DNA from: Micromonospora avicenniae
GTDB lineage: Bacteria; Actinomycetota; Actinomycetes; Mycobacteriales; Micromonosporaceae
NCBI RefSeq assembly: GCF_900156065.1
Contig: NZ_FTNF01000002.1
Location: 464,004 to 528,003 of the forward strand
Length of the DNA stretch: 64,000 bases
Reading direction: 5' to 3'
Shown here in pieces: positions 19,237 to 27,982 of this stretch. The position numbers and the translations under genes are program-made. Each line of letters begins with the position of its first letter. Position 1 is the stretch's first letter. The notes under the pieces are model-generated. The model was not told the DNA's origin, did not search any database, and worked only from the letters and a program-made list of their open reading frames with translations.

Positions 19237-20667
19237 CTAGGCGCGTTCGAAGAGCACGGTCCGGCCGGCCGGGTCGGCGGTGACGAGGCGGACCCGGATC
19301 CGTTCGCCCAGCGGCAGTTCACCGAGGCAGCGGGAGCGGACCGGCGGGGTGTCCAGGGCCACGGTCCCGCCCGGCGGGCGCGGCCGGGAACGGGCGCTCG
19401 GCGGTGCGTCGACGTCGAGCACCGCCGCGTCGAAGATCTCCCCCACCCGGTCCGCGAGAAGGACCGCCTCGGTGAGTTCGACGGCGCCACGAGTGGCGGC
19501 GGAGGCCGTCCGGTCGGTCGTCGCCATCACCTCCGGCAACCGGGGCAACGCCGTACGCACCCAGTCGGGCACCGGTCGGCCTTCGTGCAGGGCCAGGCAG
19601 ACCTCGGTCGCGTACCGGTCGGCCAGCCGACGCAGCGGGGCCGTGACATGGGCGTACGCGGCCGCGACCCCACCGTGCTCCGGATGCTGCGGCAACTCCC
19701 CGTCGAAGGCGGTGTACGCCGCACCGCGCATCAGTTCGGCCGCCTGGTCGATGAACGCCGCGGCCCGCGGCTGTGCGGGGTCGAGCGCGGCGATCACCTC
19801 ACCGGGGCCGGCGCCTTCGGGCCAGTGGACGCCCAGCGGGGCTGCGGCCATACGCAGGCGCTCCACGGCCTCCGGCTTCGGCGCCGGCATCGTACGCAGC
19901 AGGCCGATCCGACCGGCGAGCATGATGTCGGCCGCGGCCATTCCGGTGAGCAGGGAGATCTGGGCGTTGTGCTCCTCCATCGGCGCCGGGCCGCGCAGCA
20001 CCAGCCGCCAGCCGTCGCCGTCGGCCTCGACGTCCTGCTCGGGCAGGGGCAGGTTGATCGCTCCGCGGTGCAGTCCGCGCGCGGTCAGCCGTGCGCCGAT
20101 CTCGGGAAGCAGGGCGATCGGTTCGGGCAGCCGGCCCGCGTCGGCCTGGGCCTGCACCCCCGCGTAGTCCAGCTTGGCCCGGCTGCGGACGAGCGCGCGT
20201 TCCAACTGGACGGCGACCGTCGCGCAGTCGGCGTCGAGGTCGATGGTCCACACGACGGCCGCGCGGTCGACGTCGGGGAGCAGGCTCGCCGCGCCCTCGC
20301 TCAGGGTCTCCGGATGCAGCGGCACGTTGCCGTCCGGCAGGTAGACCGTCTGGCCTCGGCGCCAGGTCTCCTCGTCCAACGCGCCGCCCGGACGGACGTG
20401 CGCGGCCACGTCGGCGATCGCGTACCGCACCCGGTAGCCGCCACCGGGACGGCGGCTGAGATGCATCGCCTGGTCCAGGTCACGGGAGCCGGCCGGGTCC
20501 ACGGTCACGAACGGGACGTCGGTGCGGTCGACGGCGGGTCGCGGTGGGTCGGCGGCCGCGGCGTCGGCCTCACGCCGCGCCGCGGCCGGGAACTCCTCGG
20601 GGAGTCCCAGCTCGCGGCGCAGCGCGGCGAAGTCGATGCGGGGCGCGAGGACGCGTCGGATGACCAC
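19237..20667 (-). CDS. RNB-domain 3'-5' exoribonuclease (RNase II/R family)
   Basis: 476 residues from GTG 20667 (VVIRRVLAPRIDF). The catalytic RNB core is clear: TVDPAGSRDLDQAM with the metal-binding acids, YRVRYAIADVAAHVRPG, TVYLPDGNVPLHP, ASLLPDVDRAAVVWTIDLD, MAAADIMLAGRIGLLRTMP, and AYAHVTAPLRRLADRY. It has no cold-shock or S1 domains at recognisable length, making it the short actinobacterial form. Function in RNA turnover is by family. Confidence 0.92.
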   Translation of the reverse strand: MVIRRVLAPRIDFAALRRELGLPEEFPAAARREADAAAADPPRPAVDRTDVPFVTVDPAGSRDLDQAMHLSRRPGGGYRVRYAIADVAAHVRPGGALDEETWRRGQTVYLPDGNVPLHPETLSEGAASLLPDVDRAAVVWTIDLDADCATVAVQLERALVRSRAKLDYAGVQAQADAGRLPEPIALLPEIGARLTARGLHRGAINLPLPEQDVEADGDGWRLVLRGPAPMEEHNAQISLLTGMAAADIMLAGRIGLLRTMPAPKPEAVERLRMAAAPLGVHWPEGAGPGEVIAALDPAQPRAAAFIDQAAELMRGAAYTAFDGELPQHPEHGGVAAAYAHVTAPLRRLADRYATEVCLALHEGRPVPDWVRTALPRLPEVMATTDRTASAATRGAVELTEAVLLADRVGEIFDAAVLDVDAPPSARSRPRPPGGTVALDTPPVRSRCLGELPLGERIRVRLVTADPAGRTVLFERA

Positions 20668-20882
20668 GCGCCCATCCTGACAGTGCGACAGGCGATCCGC
20701 CCGACCCGGGCGGCCCACCCGAAAGTGCGGCAGCGGTACGCCGCTGCCACGGACGACGTCGGGCAGGCGGGTGTGACCGACTTCCGCGCCGGCGGGAGCG
20801 TGCGACAGGCCGGTCGACGGGAGCCGGCCCGTCGTACGGTGGTGCGGGTGCCGCGTGCTCCGGAATCGCCGGAGGCGCGGGG

Positions 20883-21602
20883 TCAGCGGGCGGACTTGCG
20901 GGCCGCCACCGTGGCGCCGCGGGCGGTGGTGGCCCGCGTGGTGGTCGGAGTGGCCTTGCGGGCCGGCGCCTTCTTCGCCGGAGCCTTCTTCGCCGCCGCC
21001 TTCCGCGCTACGCCCGCGGTGGTGCCGGTCGTCTTCCGGGCCGGGGCCTTCTTCGCGGCGGTGCTGCGCACGGCCGCGGGGCGGGTGGTGGCGGTGGTCC
21101 GCTTGGCCGGAGCCTTCTTCGCGGCGGTCTTCTTCGCCGCGCCAGTGGTCTTCTTCGCGGTGCCCGTGGTCTTCCTCGCGGCGCCGGTGGCGGTCTTCTT
21201 GGCCGCGCTCGTGGACTTGCGGGCCGCCGCCGTCGTCTTCCTGGCCGCCGCCGTGGTGGTGCGCTTGGCCGCCGCCGTGGTCTTCTTCGCCGCACCCGTG
21301 GTCTTCTTCGCGGCCGTCGGGGCCTTGGCCGGTGCCTTCTTCGCGGTGCCGGTGGCCTTTCGGGCGGTGGTCGAGGCCTTGGTCGCCGCCTTTTTGGCGG
21401 GGGCCTTGGCCGCGGTGGTCTTCTTCGCCGGGGCACGGCCCGCGCCGCCGGCCGCCTTCTTGGCCGGCGCCTTGGCGGCCGTTCCGGCGGTCCGGCGCGC
21501 GGGCGTGGTCCGGGCCGCGGTCGTGTTCCGCTCCGCCGCGGCGGTCTTCTTCGCGGTGGTACGTTTCGCGGCCGGGCGGGTGGCCTTCGGTGTCACGGCC
21601 AT
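20883..21602 (-). CDS. Histone H1-like Lys/Ala/Thr-rich protein
   Basis: 239 residues from ATG 21602 with AAGGAGG upstream. After a short N-terminus (MAVTPKATRPAAKRTT) nearly the whole protein is a degenerate repeat of KKTT/AKKAPAK/ARKTT-type units, more than a quarter Lys plus Arg, with almost no hydrophobic core. This matches the C-terminal tails of eukaryotic H1 and of actinobacterial HU-type proteins, but there is no folded HU domain here. It probably binds DNA (or RNA) non-specifically. The underlying DNA is a low-complexity array and may be unstable. Confidence 0.85.
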   Translation of the reverse strand: MAVTPKATRPAAKRTTAKKTAAAERNTTAARTTPARRTAGTAAKAPAKKAAGGAGRAPAKKTTAAKAPAKKAATKASTTARKATGTAKKAPAKAPTAAKKTTGAAKKTTAAAKRTTTAAARKTTAAARKSTSAAKKTATGAARKTTGTAKKTTGAAKKTAAKKAPAKRTTATTRPAAVRSTAAKKAPARKTTGTTAGVARKAAAKKAPAKKAPARKATPTTTRATTARGATVAARKSAR

Positions 21603-21684
21603 CTCGGTTCCCTCCTTGGGGACGTGCTCTCGCGTGTCTCCTCGCGGAACACTGAGTACCTCGACGCGGGCCGTCCCGCGCCGT

Positions 21685-21888
21685 CTACCTGTCCTCCCCG
21701 GCCCAGCGGGCGTCCTCGGCGTCCCACGCTTCGTTCCGCTCCTGCACTCTCTGCAGCGCGTTCTCCGCGTCGGCGGCCGAGGCGTACGGGCCGAGAACGT
21801 GCCTCGCCGGACACACATCGGCGTCGGTCTCGACCCGGTGGTGTCGGGTGCACCAGTAGTAGTGCTCACCAAGTCCGCTCTCGCTCAT
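21685..21888 (-). CDS. Small conserved actinobacterial protein, SPOR-like
   Basis: 67 residues from ATG 21888. Sequence starts MSESGLGEHYYWCTRHHRVE, has Cys13 and Cys26 with clustered His, and continues with LGPYASAADAENALQRVQ, which resembles the core of a SPOR-type motif (GPYxSxxxAExA). Ends in an acidic RNEAWDAEDARWAGEDR helix. The two Cys and His could bind a metal. Function unknown. Confidence 0.75.
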   Translation of the reverse strand: MSESGLGEHYYWCTRHHRVETDADVCPARHVLGPYASAADAENALQRVQERNEAWDAEDARWAGEDR

Positions 21889-22092
21889 GAGATCACTGTG
21901 CACCGCGTACCCACCGGCCGCCACCGGAACACCACAAGTCGCCGATGGCCTCCACAGTAGAGAGGCTGCGGGCGTCGCGGGTCGGAATCCGACAAAAAAG
22001 ACAGGGCAGGGAGCGTCGCCGCCGCGCTTCCTGGAATCGACCCGGCTGATCCCGGCCCCCACCGACGTGGCCGCCGGGGTTATCGTCGCCGG

Positions 22093-22593
22093 GTGATACC
22101 GGACTACATCCTGCGGATGCGCAAGCACATCGGCCACGACCTGCTCTGGCTGCCCAGCGTGAGTGCGGTGGTCCGCAACAACGTCGGCGAACTGCTGCTC
22201 GGCAAGCGGACCGACGACGGCCGGTGGTCGGTGGTGAGCGGCATCGTCGAGCCGGGTGAGCAACCGGCCACGGCGGTGGCCCGGGAGGTCCGGGAGGAAA
22301 CCGGTCTGGACGTCGAGCCGATCCGGCTCTCCAGCGTCGTGTCGCACCCGCACACCTATCCCAACGGTGACCGCTGCGAATACCTGAACCTCGGCTTCGA
22401 GTGCCGGCTGCTCGGCGGAGACGCCCGGGTCAACGACGACGAGTCCGAAGCCGTCGAGTGGTTCGCACCCGACCGGCTGCCCGCGCTCGACGCGCACGCC
22501 CGGCTCGTCATCGAGCACGCGCTGGGTGGCACGGCAGAGACGTTCTACCTGCCCGCCGGCACGGCCTGGGACGACCGGGACCTGCCCCGGTAG
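22093..22593 (+). CDS. NUDIX hydrolase
   Basis: 166 residues from GTG 22093. A complete Nudix box, GxxxxxExxxxxxxREVREETGL, spans about residues 50-72 (GIVEPGEQPATAVAREVREE). It is followed by YPNGDRCEYLNLGFECRL and EAVEWFAPDRLP. Such proteins hydrolyse nucleoside-diphosphate-X compounds; the substrate cannot be told from sequence. An in-frame N-terminal YILRMRKHIGHDLLWLPS is typical of the actinobacterial ADP-ribose/NADH-type subgroup. Confidence 0.92.
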   Translation: MIPDYILRMRKHIGHDLLWLPSVSAVVRNNVGELLLGKRTDDGRWSVVSGIVEPGEQPATAVAREVREETGLDVEPIRLSSVVSHPHTYPNGDRCEYLNLGFECRLLGGDARVNDDESEAVEWFAPDRLPALDAHARLVIEHALGGTAETFYLPAGTAWDDRDLPR

Positions 22594-22646
22594 TCCCGCC
22601 GCCGGCGACGTACCCGGGCGCGGATCCGCCCGGTGCGGTCAGCGGG

Positions 22647-23027
22647 TCACGGCCAGGTTCGCGCCTCGGCGTCGAAGACCTCGGGCGCGGACTCCACCGG
22701 CAGTACGCAGACCAGGTGGCCGCCGGGCGCGCGCAGGACGCGGCACTCCTGCCACTGCGTCACCGGTGTGGCGCCCAGCCCGACCAGGCGCGCCGTCTCC
22801 GCCGCGACGTCGTCGGTCTCGATGTCGAGGTGGAACCGGGGTGCGTCGTCCACCGCCTGGACGGCGAGGACCAGTCCGGGCAGGCCGCCGTGCAGGCTCG
22901 TGAACTGCGGCTCCGGCGCGTACGGCTCGGCGCGGACACCGAGCGCCGCCGACCAGAAGGCGGCCGCCTGGTCCGCCTCGTCCCGGGGGGTGTCGATCAG
23001 CAGGGCGTAGAGCCGACTTCGATGCAT
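22647..23027 (-). CDS. VOC family protein (Glyoxalase_6-like)
   Basis: 126 residues, ATG 23027. The fold shows as MHRSRLYALLIDTPRDEADQ, AAFWSAALG, RFHLDIETDDVAAETARLVGLGA and GHLVCVLPVES. A DNA- or ligand-binding role versus a metalloenzyme cannot be decided. Convergent with the NUDIX gene 53 bases away. Confidence 0.85.
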   Translation of the reverse strand: MHRSRLYALLIDTPRDEADQAAAFWSAALGVRAEPYAPEPQFTSLHGGLPGLVLAVQAVDDAPRFHLDIETDDVAAETARLVGLGATPVTQWQECRVLRAPGGHLVCVLPVESAPEVFDAEARTWP

Positions 23028-23152
23028 CCGCGAAGGCTAGCGCTCCCCACCCGGGCCCGCGCGTCGAGCGGCATCGCGGGTTCGACAAGGCGGCCATTCC
23101 TGATCGGATCCGCACAGTGACGTCGGCCAGGAAAGGGGTCGGTCGTGAGGAG

Positions 23153-23638
23153 TCAGGCGACCACCTTGCGCAGAAGGCCGGCGAGGTTGGCCGAGGTCCG
23201 CTCGATCTTTTCGGTCAGGGTGATCGACTCCTCGATCCGCCGTCCGGCGTTCTTCTTCCCGCGCAGGTAGAGCGAGCAGGCCAGGTCGGTGCAGATGTAC
23301 GCCCCGACGGAGTTGCCCTGCCGCCCGTCCGGACCGGCCTTGCGCGCCGTCATCAGCGACACGCCGTCGCCGGTGTGCGTGGTCAGGCACAGCGAGCACA
23401 TGCTGCGCCGGGCCCGTCCGGTCTGCCGCGCCACCCGCAGCGCCACGCCGACGGGCCCTGATCCGGACTCGGCGATCAGGTAGGCCCGCTCCGGGGCGGA
23501 GAGGTCATGCCACCCGAAGAAGTCGAGGTCGGCCCAGGGCCGATCGGCCAGGTCGAGCGGTACCGCCAGACGCCTGGCCTCACCCTTCGTGAGGTTGACG
23601 AAGGCGGCGCGGATGGCAGGCTCAGTCAGGGGCACCAT
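23153..23638 (-). CDS. FBP-type (EF-G-binding-like) zinc-finger protein
   Basis: 161 residues. N-terminal helical half with LTKGEARRLAVP and DLDFFGWHDLSAPERAYL; C-terminal treble-clef half with CSLC (residues about 80-83) and CTDLAC (about 116-121), four Cys in the spacing of FBP/FusB-type ribosome-rescue proteins. FusB binds EF-G and confers fusidic-acid tolerance; the actinobacterial proteins of this family have not, to my knowledge, been shown to do this. Confidence 0.8.
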   Translation of the reverse strand: MVPLTEPAIRAAFVNLTKGEARRLAVPLDLADRPWADLDFFGWHDLSAPERAYLIAESGSGPVGVALRVARQTGRARRSMCSLCLTTHTGDGVSLMTARKAGPDGRQGNSVGAYICTDLACSLYLRGKKNAGRRIEESITLTEKIERTSANLAGLLRKVVA

Positions 23639-23704
23639 AGGACCGAGCCTAACACCCTTAGGAAGCGCTTTAAATGTGATAGGAATCGGGTGACGGGAGG
23701 TTGA

Positions 23705-23914
23705 TCAGCTGTTGGGAATCTGACCGCGCCGCCACACCTCGCCCTGGGCACCATGGCGCTCGGCTGCGTGCCGCTCCTGCACAGCCGCCGCATCCCGCGC
23801 GGCAGCCGAATCCTCGGCAGAGGAGAGCCGCTTGCGGTCCCGCCAGCCCACGAAGACGAAGGCCGCGACCAGCAACACCACGAACACGACGATGAACACC
23901 ACCACGACGGTCAT
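23705..23914 (-). CDS. Small single-pass membrane protein
   Basis: 69 residues: one N-terminal membrane helix (MTVVVVFIVVFVVLLVAAFV) followed by a charged Ala/Arg/Glu tail. An N-out or N-in topology is not decided; WRDRKR after the helix suggests the tail is cytoplasmic. Function unknown. Confidence 0.65.
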   Translation of the reverse strand: MTVVVVFIVVFVVLLVAAFVFVGWRDRKRLSSAEDSAAARDAAAVQERHAAERHGAQGEVWRRGQIPNS

Positions 23915-23982
23915 GCCATCGACGCTACTCAGCGCCTACCAGGATGTGAGGCCGCCGAGCACGCGGCACACCACCCGGCCAC

Positions 23983-24225
23983 TCAGTCGAGACAGAACTC
24001 GTTGCCCTCGACGTCCTGCATCACGATGCACGACTCGTTCTCGTCATCGGCAGGCAGCAGTCGTACGCGTACCGCGCCGAGCGCGACCAGGCGCGCGCAT
24101 TCGGCCTCGAGTACGGCCAGCCGCTCCTCACCCACGAGCCCGGTACCGACCCGCACGTCAAGATGCACCCGATTCTTGACGACCTTGCCTTCCGGAACGC
24201 GCTGGAAGTACAGCCGCGGCCCCAC
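23983..24225 (-). pseudogene. 5'-truncated VOC-family gene
   Basis: The frame from GTG 24225 gives 80 residues that match the C-terminal two thirds of a common actinobacterial VOC protein (GPRLYFQRVPEGKVVKNRVH, then LDVRVGTGLVGEERLAVLE, ending VMQDVEGNEFCLD). The open frame continues upstream to a stop at 24339 and still looks VOC-like to about 24275, but lacks the family's N-terminal beta-alpha unit. The lost part is replaced at 24276-24303 by a copy of the rnpB 3' end. Probably inactive. Confidence 0.7.
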
Positions 24226-24275
24226 CCCTGAGGGATCGACGCATGCGAACGCGGAACCCTGATGCTCAGGCGGCA

Positions 24276-24303
24276 GACGGACGAGTCGACCCTGTACGCC
24301 GGA
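24276..24303. repeat. Stray copy of the rnpB 3'-end sequence
   Basis: 28 bases match the genuine rnpB 3' end at 25009-25035 in the same orientation with one inserted C; flanking bases do not match. It marks the exact point where the truncated VOC gene loses similarity. The paired copies are about 730 bases apart and look like the two ends (attL/attR) of a DNA segment that recombined at the 3' end of rnpB. Confidence 0.75.
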
Positions 24304-24381
24304 ATCTGGTGGATACCAGGTGGAGGCGGAACCGGGTCAACGTCTGACCGTCGCCAGGAGGGCCGCGGATAGGTTGGCCAC

Positions 24382-24918
24382 GTGACGCCTGACATGCGGC
24401 CCCTGCCGTACGAGGACCTTGCGGCGCTCCTCGGACTGAATGTGCTCCTCCACGGGGAGTTGCTGGCCGACCAACTTCCACCTGACGTGACACAGCGACT
24501 GATCCGGCGGCTGACTGAGCACGGGCCGTTGCCAGTAGGAGCCTCAGAAGGAGATCTCAGCCTGCTCCTGCATGACTTGGCACAGCGTCTTCACTGGGCC
24601 ATGGGGCACGGTGACGAGTACCCCGAAGCGACGGCGCGCCAGACCACGTACTACATCGACCTGCCGAGCGCCGCCGCAGTTGCAGCATGCCGTGCAGAGT
24701 TGACGGAGTTGGGCGCGCGGCGACTGACCATGTACCGGCCGGGACAGGCGGGCCGCGCCATGACCAGCAACGAGCATCTTGCGGCAGGGCTCCACTGGCA
24801 GCTCGTTGTCGCCTTCCCCGAGCTCATGCCTAGCCCATCATTCGAGGCGCGGACGCAAGCCCTCTGCGCGATGGCGGAACGCCACGGTGGCCGCTTCGCT
24901 GGCTCCTCGATCGGCTAG
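24382..24918 (+). CDS. Hypothetical protein between the two rnpB-end copies
   Basis: 178 residues from GTG 24382 (ATG 24394 also possible). I do not recognise the family. The protein is soluble, with MRPLPYEDLAALLGLNVLLH at the start, a middle DLPSAAAVAACRAELTELGA and a C-terminal LHWQLVVAFPELMPSPSFEA. Codon bias is weaker at the third position than in the core genes nearby, consistent with recent arrival. It is the only gene inside the segment bounded by the rnpB-end repeat and is transcribed against rnpB. Confidence 0.6.
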   Translation: MTPDMRPLPYEDLAALLGLNVLLHGELLADQLPPDVTQRLIRRLTEHGPLPVGASEGDLSLLLHDLAQRLHWAMGHGDEYPEATARQTTYYIDLPSAAAVAACRAELTELGARRLTMYRPGQAGRAMTSNEHLAAGLHWQLVVAFPELMPSPSFEARTQALCAMAERHGGRFAGSSIG

Positions 24919-25007
24919 CCGGACTAGAGACACAGGGCCGTCGACGACCGACAGCGCCCGAAGAAACGGCAGGCCGGACGCCACGTGACGGCGACTGACC
25001 TGGTGGG

Positions 25008-25432
<425 letters not shown>

Positions 25433-25843
25433 CGCTCTCATCCTAACGACGGCGGAGCGCCGCCTATTGCCGCCCCACCGCACCAAGATCCGCCGTCGAC
25501 CCGGTCACCCCGATCGCGTGCCGCCGACCGGCTGGGCGTATTCCGCAGAGCGGCCGCCATCGGTGTCTCGCGCTGATACCTCAGAGTCATATTGATGCCT
25601 CTGTGGTATCAAGCTCGATCACAGACATCGCAGAGGTCGGCCGGCGAACCTCCGGGTGGGGGTGGTGCCGGCCGTCGGCCTCGTGCCACATGCGCGATCC
25701 GCCACGCCGCCCCCAGGGACCGACATACCAGGGCATCGGCCCAGGTCAGCCGGATCGCCCCCGACGATGGCCATGGCGTACGCACCGGGTGGCACGCCGC
25801 CGCCCGCTCGGACCGGACAGTCGGGGACTAACCTCGTGGGACC
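25433..25843. other. Intergenic region upstream of rnpB and the TauE gene
   Basis: 411 bases with no gene I can support except a possible short minus-strand peptide starting at ATG 25590 (MT-RYQRETPM-like, about 51 codons) that runs into the rnpB promoter. It contains copy A of the interspersed repeat (25553-25665) and the promoters of rnpB (minus) and the TauE/SafE gene (plus). Confidence 0.6.
25553..25665. repeat. Interspersed repeat copy A with 13-bp-arm palindrome
   Basis: About 110 bases similar to 39749-39860. The core is an inverted repeat: TGATACCTCAGAG (25574-25586) and CTCTGTGGTATCA (25599-25611), one mismatch, 12-base spacer with CATATTGATG. Conserved on both sides: a minus-strand C-terminal peptide ending CDxA-stop inside the palindrome, and a minus-strand ATG start (25590) with MT[L/Q]RYQRETPM. 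Confidence 0.75.
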
Positions 25844-26605
25844 ATGGACCTCTCCCACGCCGCGCTGCTGCTCGCCGCCGGCCTCGCCGCGGGCACGGTC
25901 AACGCGGTGGCCGGTGGCGGTTCCCTCATCACCTTTCCCGCGATGATCGCGATCGGGCTGCCCCCGGTGCCGGCCAACGTCAGCAACTCGGTGGCGGTCT
26001 TCCCCGGGTACGTGGCGAGCGTCGCCGGGAGCCGGATGGACCTCCCGCGTCCACGCGCGCTGGTCACGCTGCTGCCCACCGCCGTGCTCGGCAGCATCGT
26101 CGGATCGCTGGTGCTGCTCGCGACCCCGGCCCGGGCCTTCGAGGTGGTCGTACCGTTCCTGGTGCTCGGCGCGACGGCGGTGCTGGCGTTCCAGGACCCG
26201 CTGCGCCGGCTGGTCGGCCACCCGCGCGACCTGTCGCCGCGCCGCCGTACGGTCACGGTGCAGGCCATCGTCGGGCTCGGCGCGGTGTACGGAGGCTACT
26301 TCGGCGCGGCGCTCGGGGTGATGCTGGTGGCCGGGCTGGCCCTGGTGCTGGACGCCACCCTGGCTCGGGTCAGCGCGATCAAGAACCTGCTCTCCGCGGT
26401 GGTGGGGCTGACCACGCTGGTGGTGTTCGCGCTCTTCGGGCCGGTCAACTGGGCCGCCGTCGCCGTGGTCGCACCGGCGACGCTGGTCGGCGGGTACGTG
26501 GGCGCGCGGGTGGCCCGTCGGCTGCCCCCGGTGGTGCTGAAGACCGTGATCGTGCTCTTCGGCACGGCGATCGGCCTGTACCTGCTCTGGCGTGCCCTCG
26601 GCTGA
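25844..26605 (+). CDS. TauE/SafE-family membrane exporter
   Basis: 253 residues with eight or so membrane segments. The N-terminal GLAAGTVNAVAGGGSLITFP motif is diagnostic of the TauE/SafE family, repeated in degenerate form in the second half (GLGAVYGGYFGAALGVMLV). Members have been linked to export of sulfite, sulfoacetate and similar anions. No sulfonate genes lie next to it, so the substrate is open. Ends 92 bases before a convergent MFS gene, with a hairpin between. Confidence 0.88.
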   Translation: MDLSHAALLLAAGLAAGTVNAVAGGGSLITFPAMIAIGLPPVPANVSNSVAVFPGYVASVAGSRMDLPRPRALVTLLPTAVLGSIVGSLVLLATPARAFEVVVPFLVLGATAVLAFQDPLRRLVGHPRDLSPRRRTVTVQAIVGLGAVYGGYFGAALGVMLVAGLALVLDATLARVSAIKNLLSAVVGLTTLVVFALFGPVNWAAVAVVAPATLVGGYVGARVARRLPPVVLKTVIVLFGTAIGLYLLWRALG

Positions 26606-26645
26606 CGCGCGCCCGCGACCGGCCCGCGGGGCCCGGAACGCGGCA

Positions 26646-26675
26646 CCGCCCCGCCGCAGGGGTGCGGCGGGGCGG
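26646..26675. terminator. Hairpin between convergent TauE and MFS genes
   Basis: Perfect 13-bp stem CCGCCCCGCCGCA (26646-26658) with its complement at 26663-26675 and a GGGG loop, between stops at 26605 and 26697. Likely shared terminator. Confidence 0.8.
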
Positions 26676-26696
26676 CACGGGTTGGGGGACGGTGAG

Positions 26697-27929
26697 TCAG
26701 TACGCCTCGCCGACCGGCTCCTCCGGAGCCCCCTCGGCGCGGGCGGCGGCCCGGTTCCACCGGGACCAGAGCACCCGCTCGCCGTAACCAGCGGCCATCA
26801 CGTGCGCGGTGGCGAGGTAGACCAGCACGCCGACGGCGAGCACCGCGAAGCCGACCCAGTACGGCAGGCCCAGCGAGTGCTCGGCGAGCTTGCCGGAGAT
26901 GATCGGCGCCGGTGCCGCAGCACCCCAGCGGACCAGGTTGAACGCCCCGGTGGCGACCCGGCGGTCCGCCGAGCCGAGGCCGAGGGCCAGGTCGGTGAGG
27001 TTGGCGTTGGCCAGGCCCATGCAGAGCCCGGAGAGGACCAGCACGATCAGCGACTCGACGGTGCTGGTCGAGGTGGCGAAGAGCACCATGCAGACGAGCA
27101 GCCCGACGATGGCGACGCCGATGGTCTGCACCGCGCCGATCCGGTGGGCGAGCCGGTGCCCGATCACCAGGATGCCGGCGGCCAGGCCGAGGCCCCAGCC
27201 GGTGAAGGCCAGCCCGAGAGGTACGACGTCGAGCCCCAGGAAGAGCGGCGTGTAGCCGAGAACCACGAAGAAGACGAAGTTGTACGCCGCGGTGACCAGA
27301 CAGAGCGCGATGAACGCGGGCCGCCGGTAGGTGCCGAAGATCTGTCCGATCCGGACGGGCGCCTGCCGGTTGGCCGGTTCGCGCAGCTTGCGAGCGGCCA
27401 CCGCCAGGGCGAGCACCATGAACACACCGCAGACGAAGAACGGCAGCCGCCAGGTGATCTTGCCGAGCAGGCCGCCGATCAGCGGGCCGACCGCGAAGCC
27501 GAGGCCGAGTGCGGTCTCGAAGAGCCCGACGACCCACTCCCGATCGACGGCCAGGTTGACCAGCACCACCATGGCGGTGGCGAAGAACATCGCGTTACCG
27601 AGGCCCCAGACGCCGCGCAGCACGCTCAGCTGGACGATGTTCCCGCTGAGGGACGCGAGGATGGCGGCGAGCCCGACGACGGAGACACCGGTGATCAGCA
27701 CCGGTTTGAACCCGAAGCGGCCGCTGGCCAGGGTGGCCGGGATCATGCCGACCGCCATGACCGCGATGTACGCGGTGAAGAGCAGTTCAACTTGCCAGGC
27801 GGTGACCCCGATGGCCTCGCCGATGGCCGGCAGGATCGGATCGACCACGGCGATGCCGGCGATCGCCAGGAAGGCCACCAGCGTGGTGGCGTAGATGGCA
27901 CTGCGGTTCGGTTCGGCGCGCCGATCCAC
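26697..27929 (-). CDS. MFS transporter (drug/metabolite efflux type)
   Basis: 410 residues, GTG 27929 with GGGAGG upstream. Twelve predicted membrane helices; helix 1-2 contains VVDPILPAIGEAIGVTAWQVE and helix 2-3 loop carries the MFS motif region ASGRFGFKPVL. TM4-5 has LGLGFAVGPLIGGLLGKI, similar to motif C of DHA1 antiporters (GPxxGG), which fits proton-driven efflux. It is divergent from a marR gene that shares a double operator with it, so it is probably induced by the MarR ligand. Confidence 0.9.
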   Translation of the reverse strand: MDRRAEPNRSAIYATTLVAFLAIAGIAVVDPILPAIGEAIGVTAWQVELLFTAYIAVMAVGMIPATLASGRFGFKPVLITGVSVVGLAAILASLSGNIVQLSVLRGVWGLGNAMFFATAMVVLVNLAVDREWVVGLFETALGLGFAVGPLIGGLLGKITWRLPFFVCGVFMVLALAVAARKLREPANRQAPVRIGQIFGTYRRPAFIALCLVTAAYNFVFFVVLGYTPLFLGLDVVPLGLAFTGWGLGLAAGILVIGHRLAHRIGAVQTIGVAIVGLLVCMVLFATSTSTVESLIVLVLSGLCMGLANANLTDLALGLGSADRRVATGAFNLVRWGAAAPAPIISGKLAEHSLGLPYWVGFAVLAVGVLVYLATAHVMAAGYGERVLWSRWNRAAARAEGAPEEPVGEAY

Positions 27930-27942
27930 TCCGCCTCCCAGA

Positions 27943-27982
27943 TAGCTGTATCTTACAGGTACTTATCCTGTATCCTACAGCT
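27943..27982. promoter_or_regulatory. Tandem MarR-type operators between MFS gene and marR
   Basis: Two near-identical palindromes, CTGTATCTTACAG (27946-27958) and CTGTATCCTACAG (27968-27980), centred 22 bases apart (two helical turns), lie in the 53 bases between the divergent starts; outer arms TAGCTGTA and TACAGCTA enlarge the symmetry. The second site abuts the marR ATG at 27983, with no room for a ribosome site, suggesting a leaderless marR transcript repressed by its own product. Confidence 0.75.
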
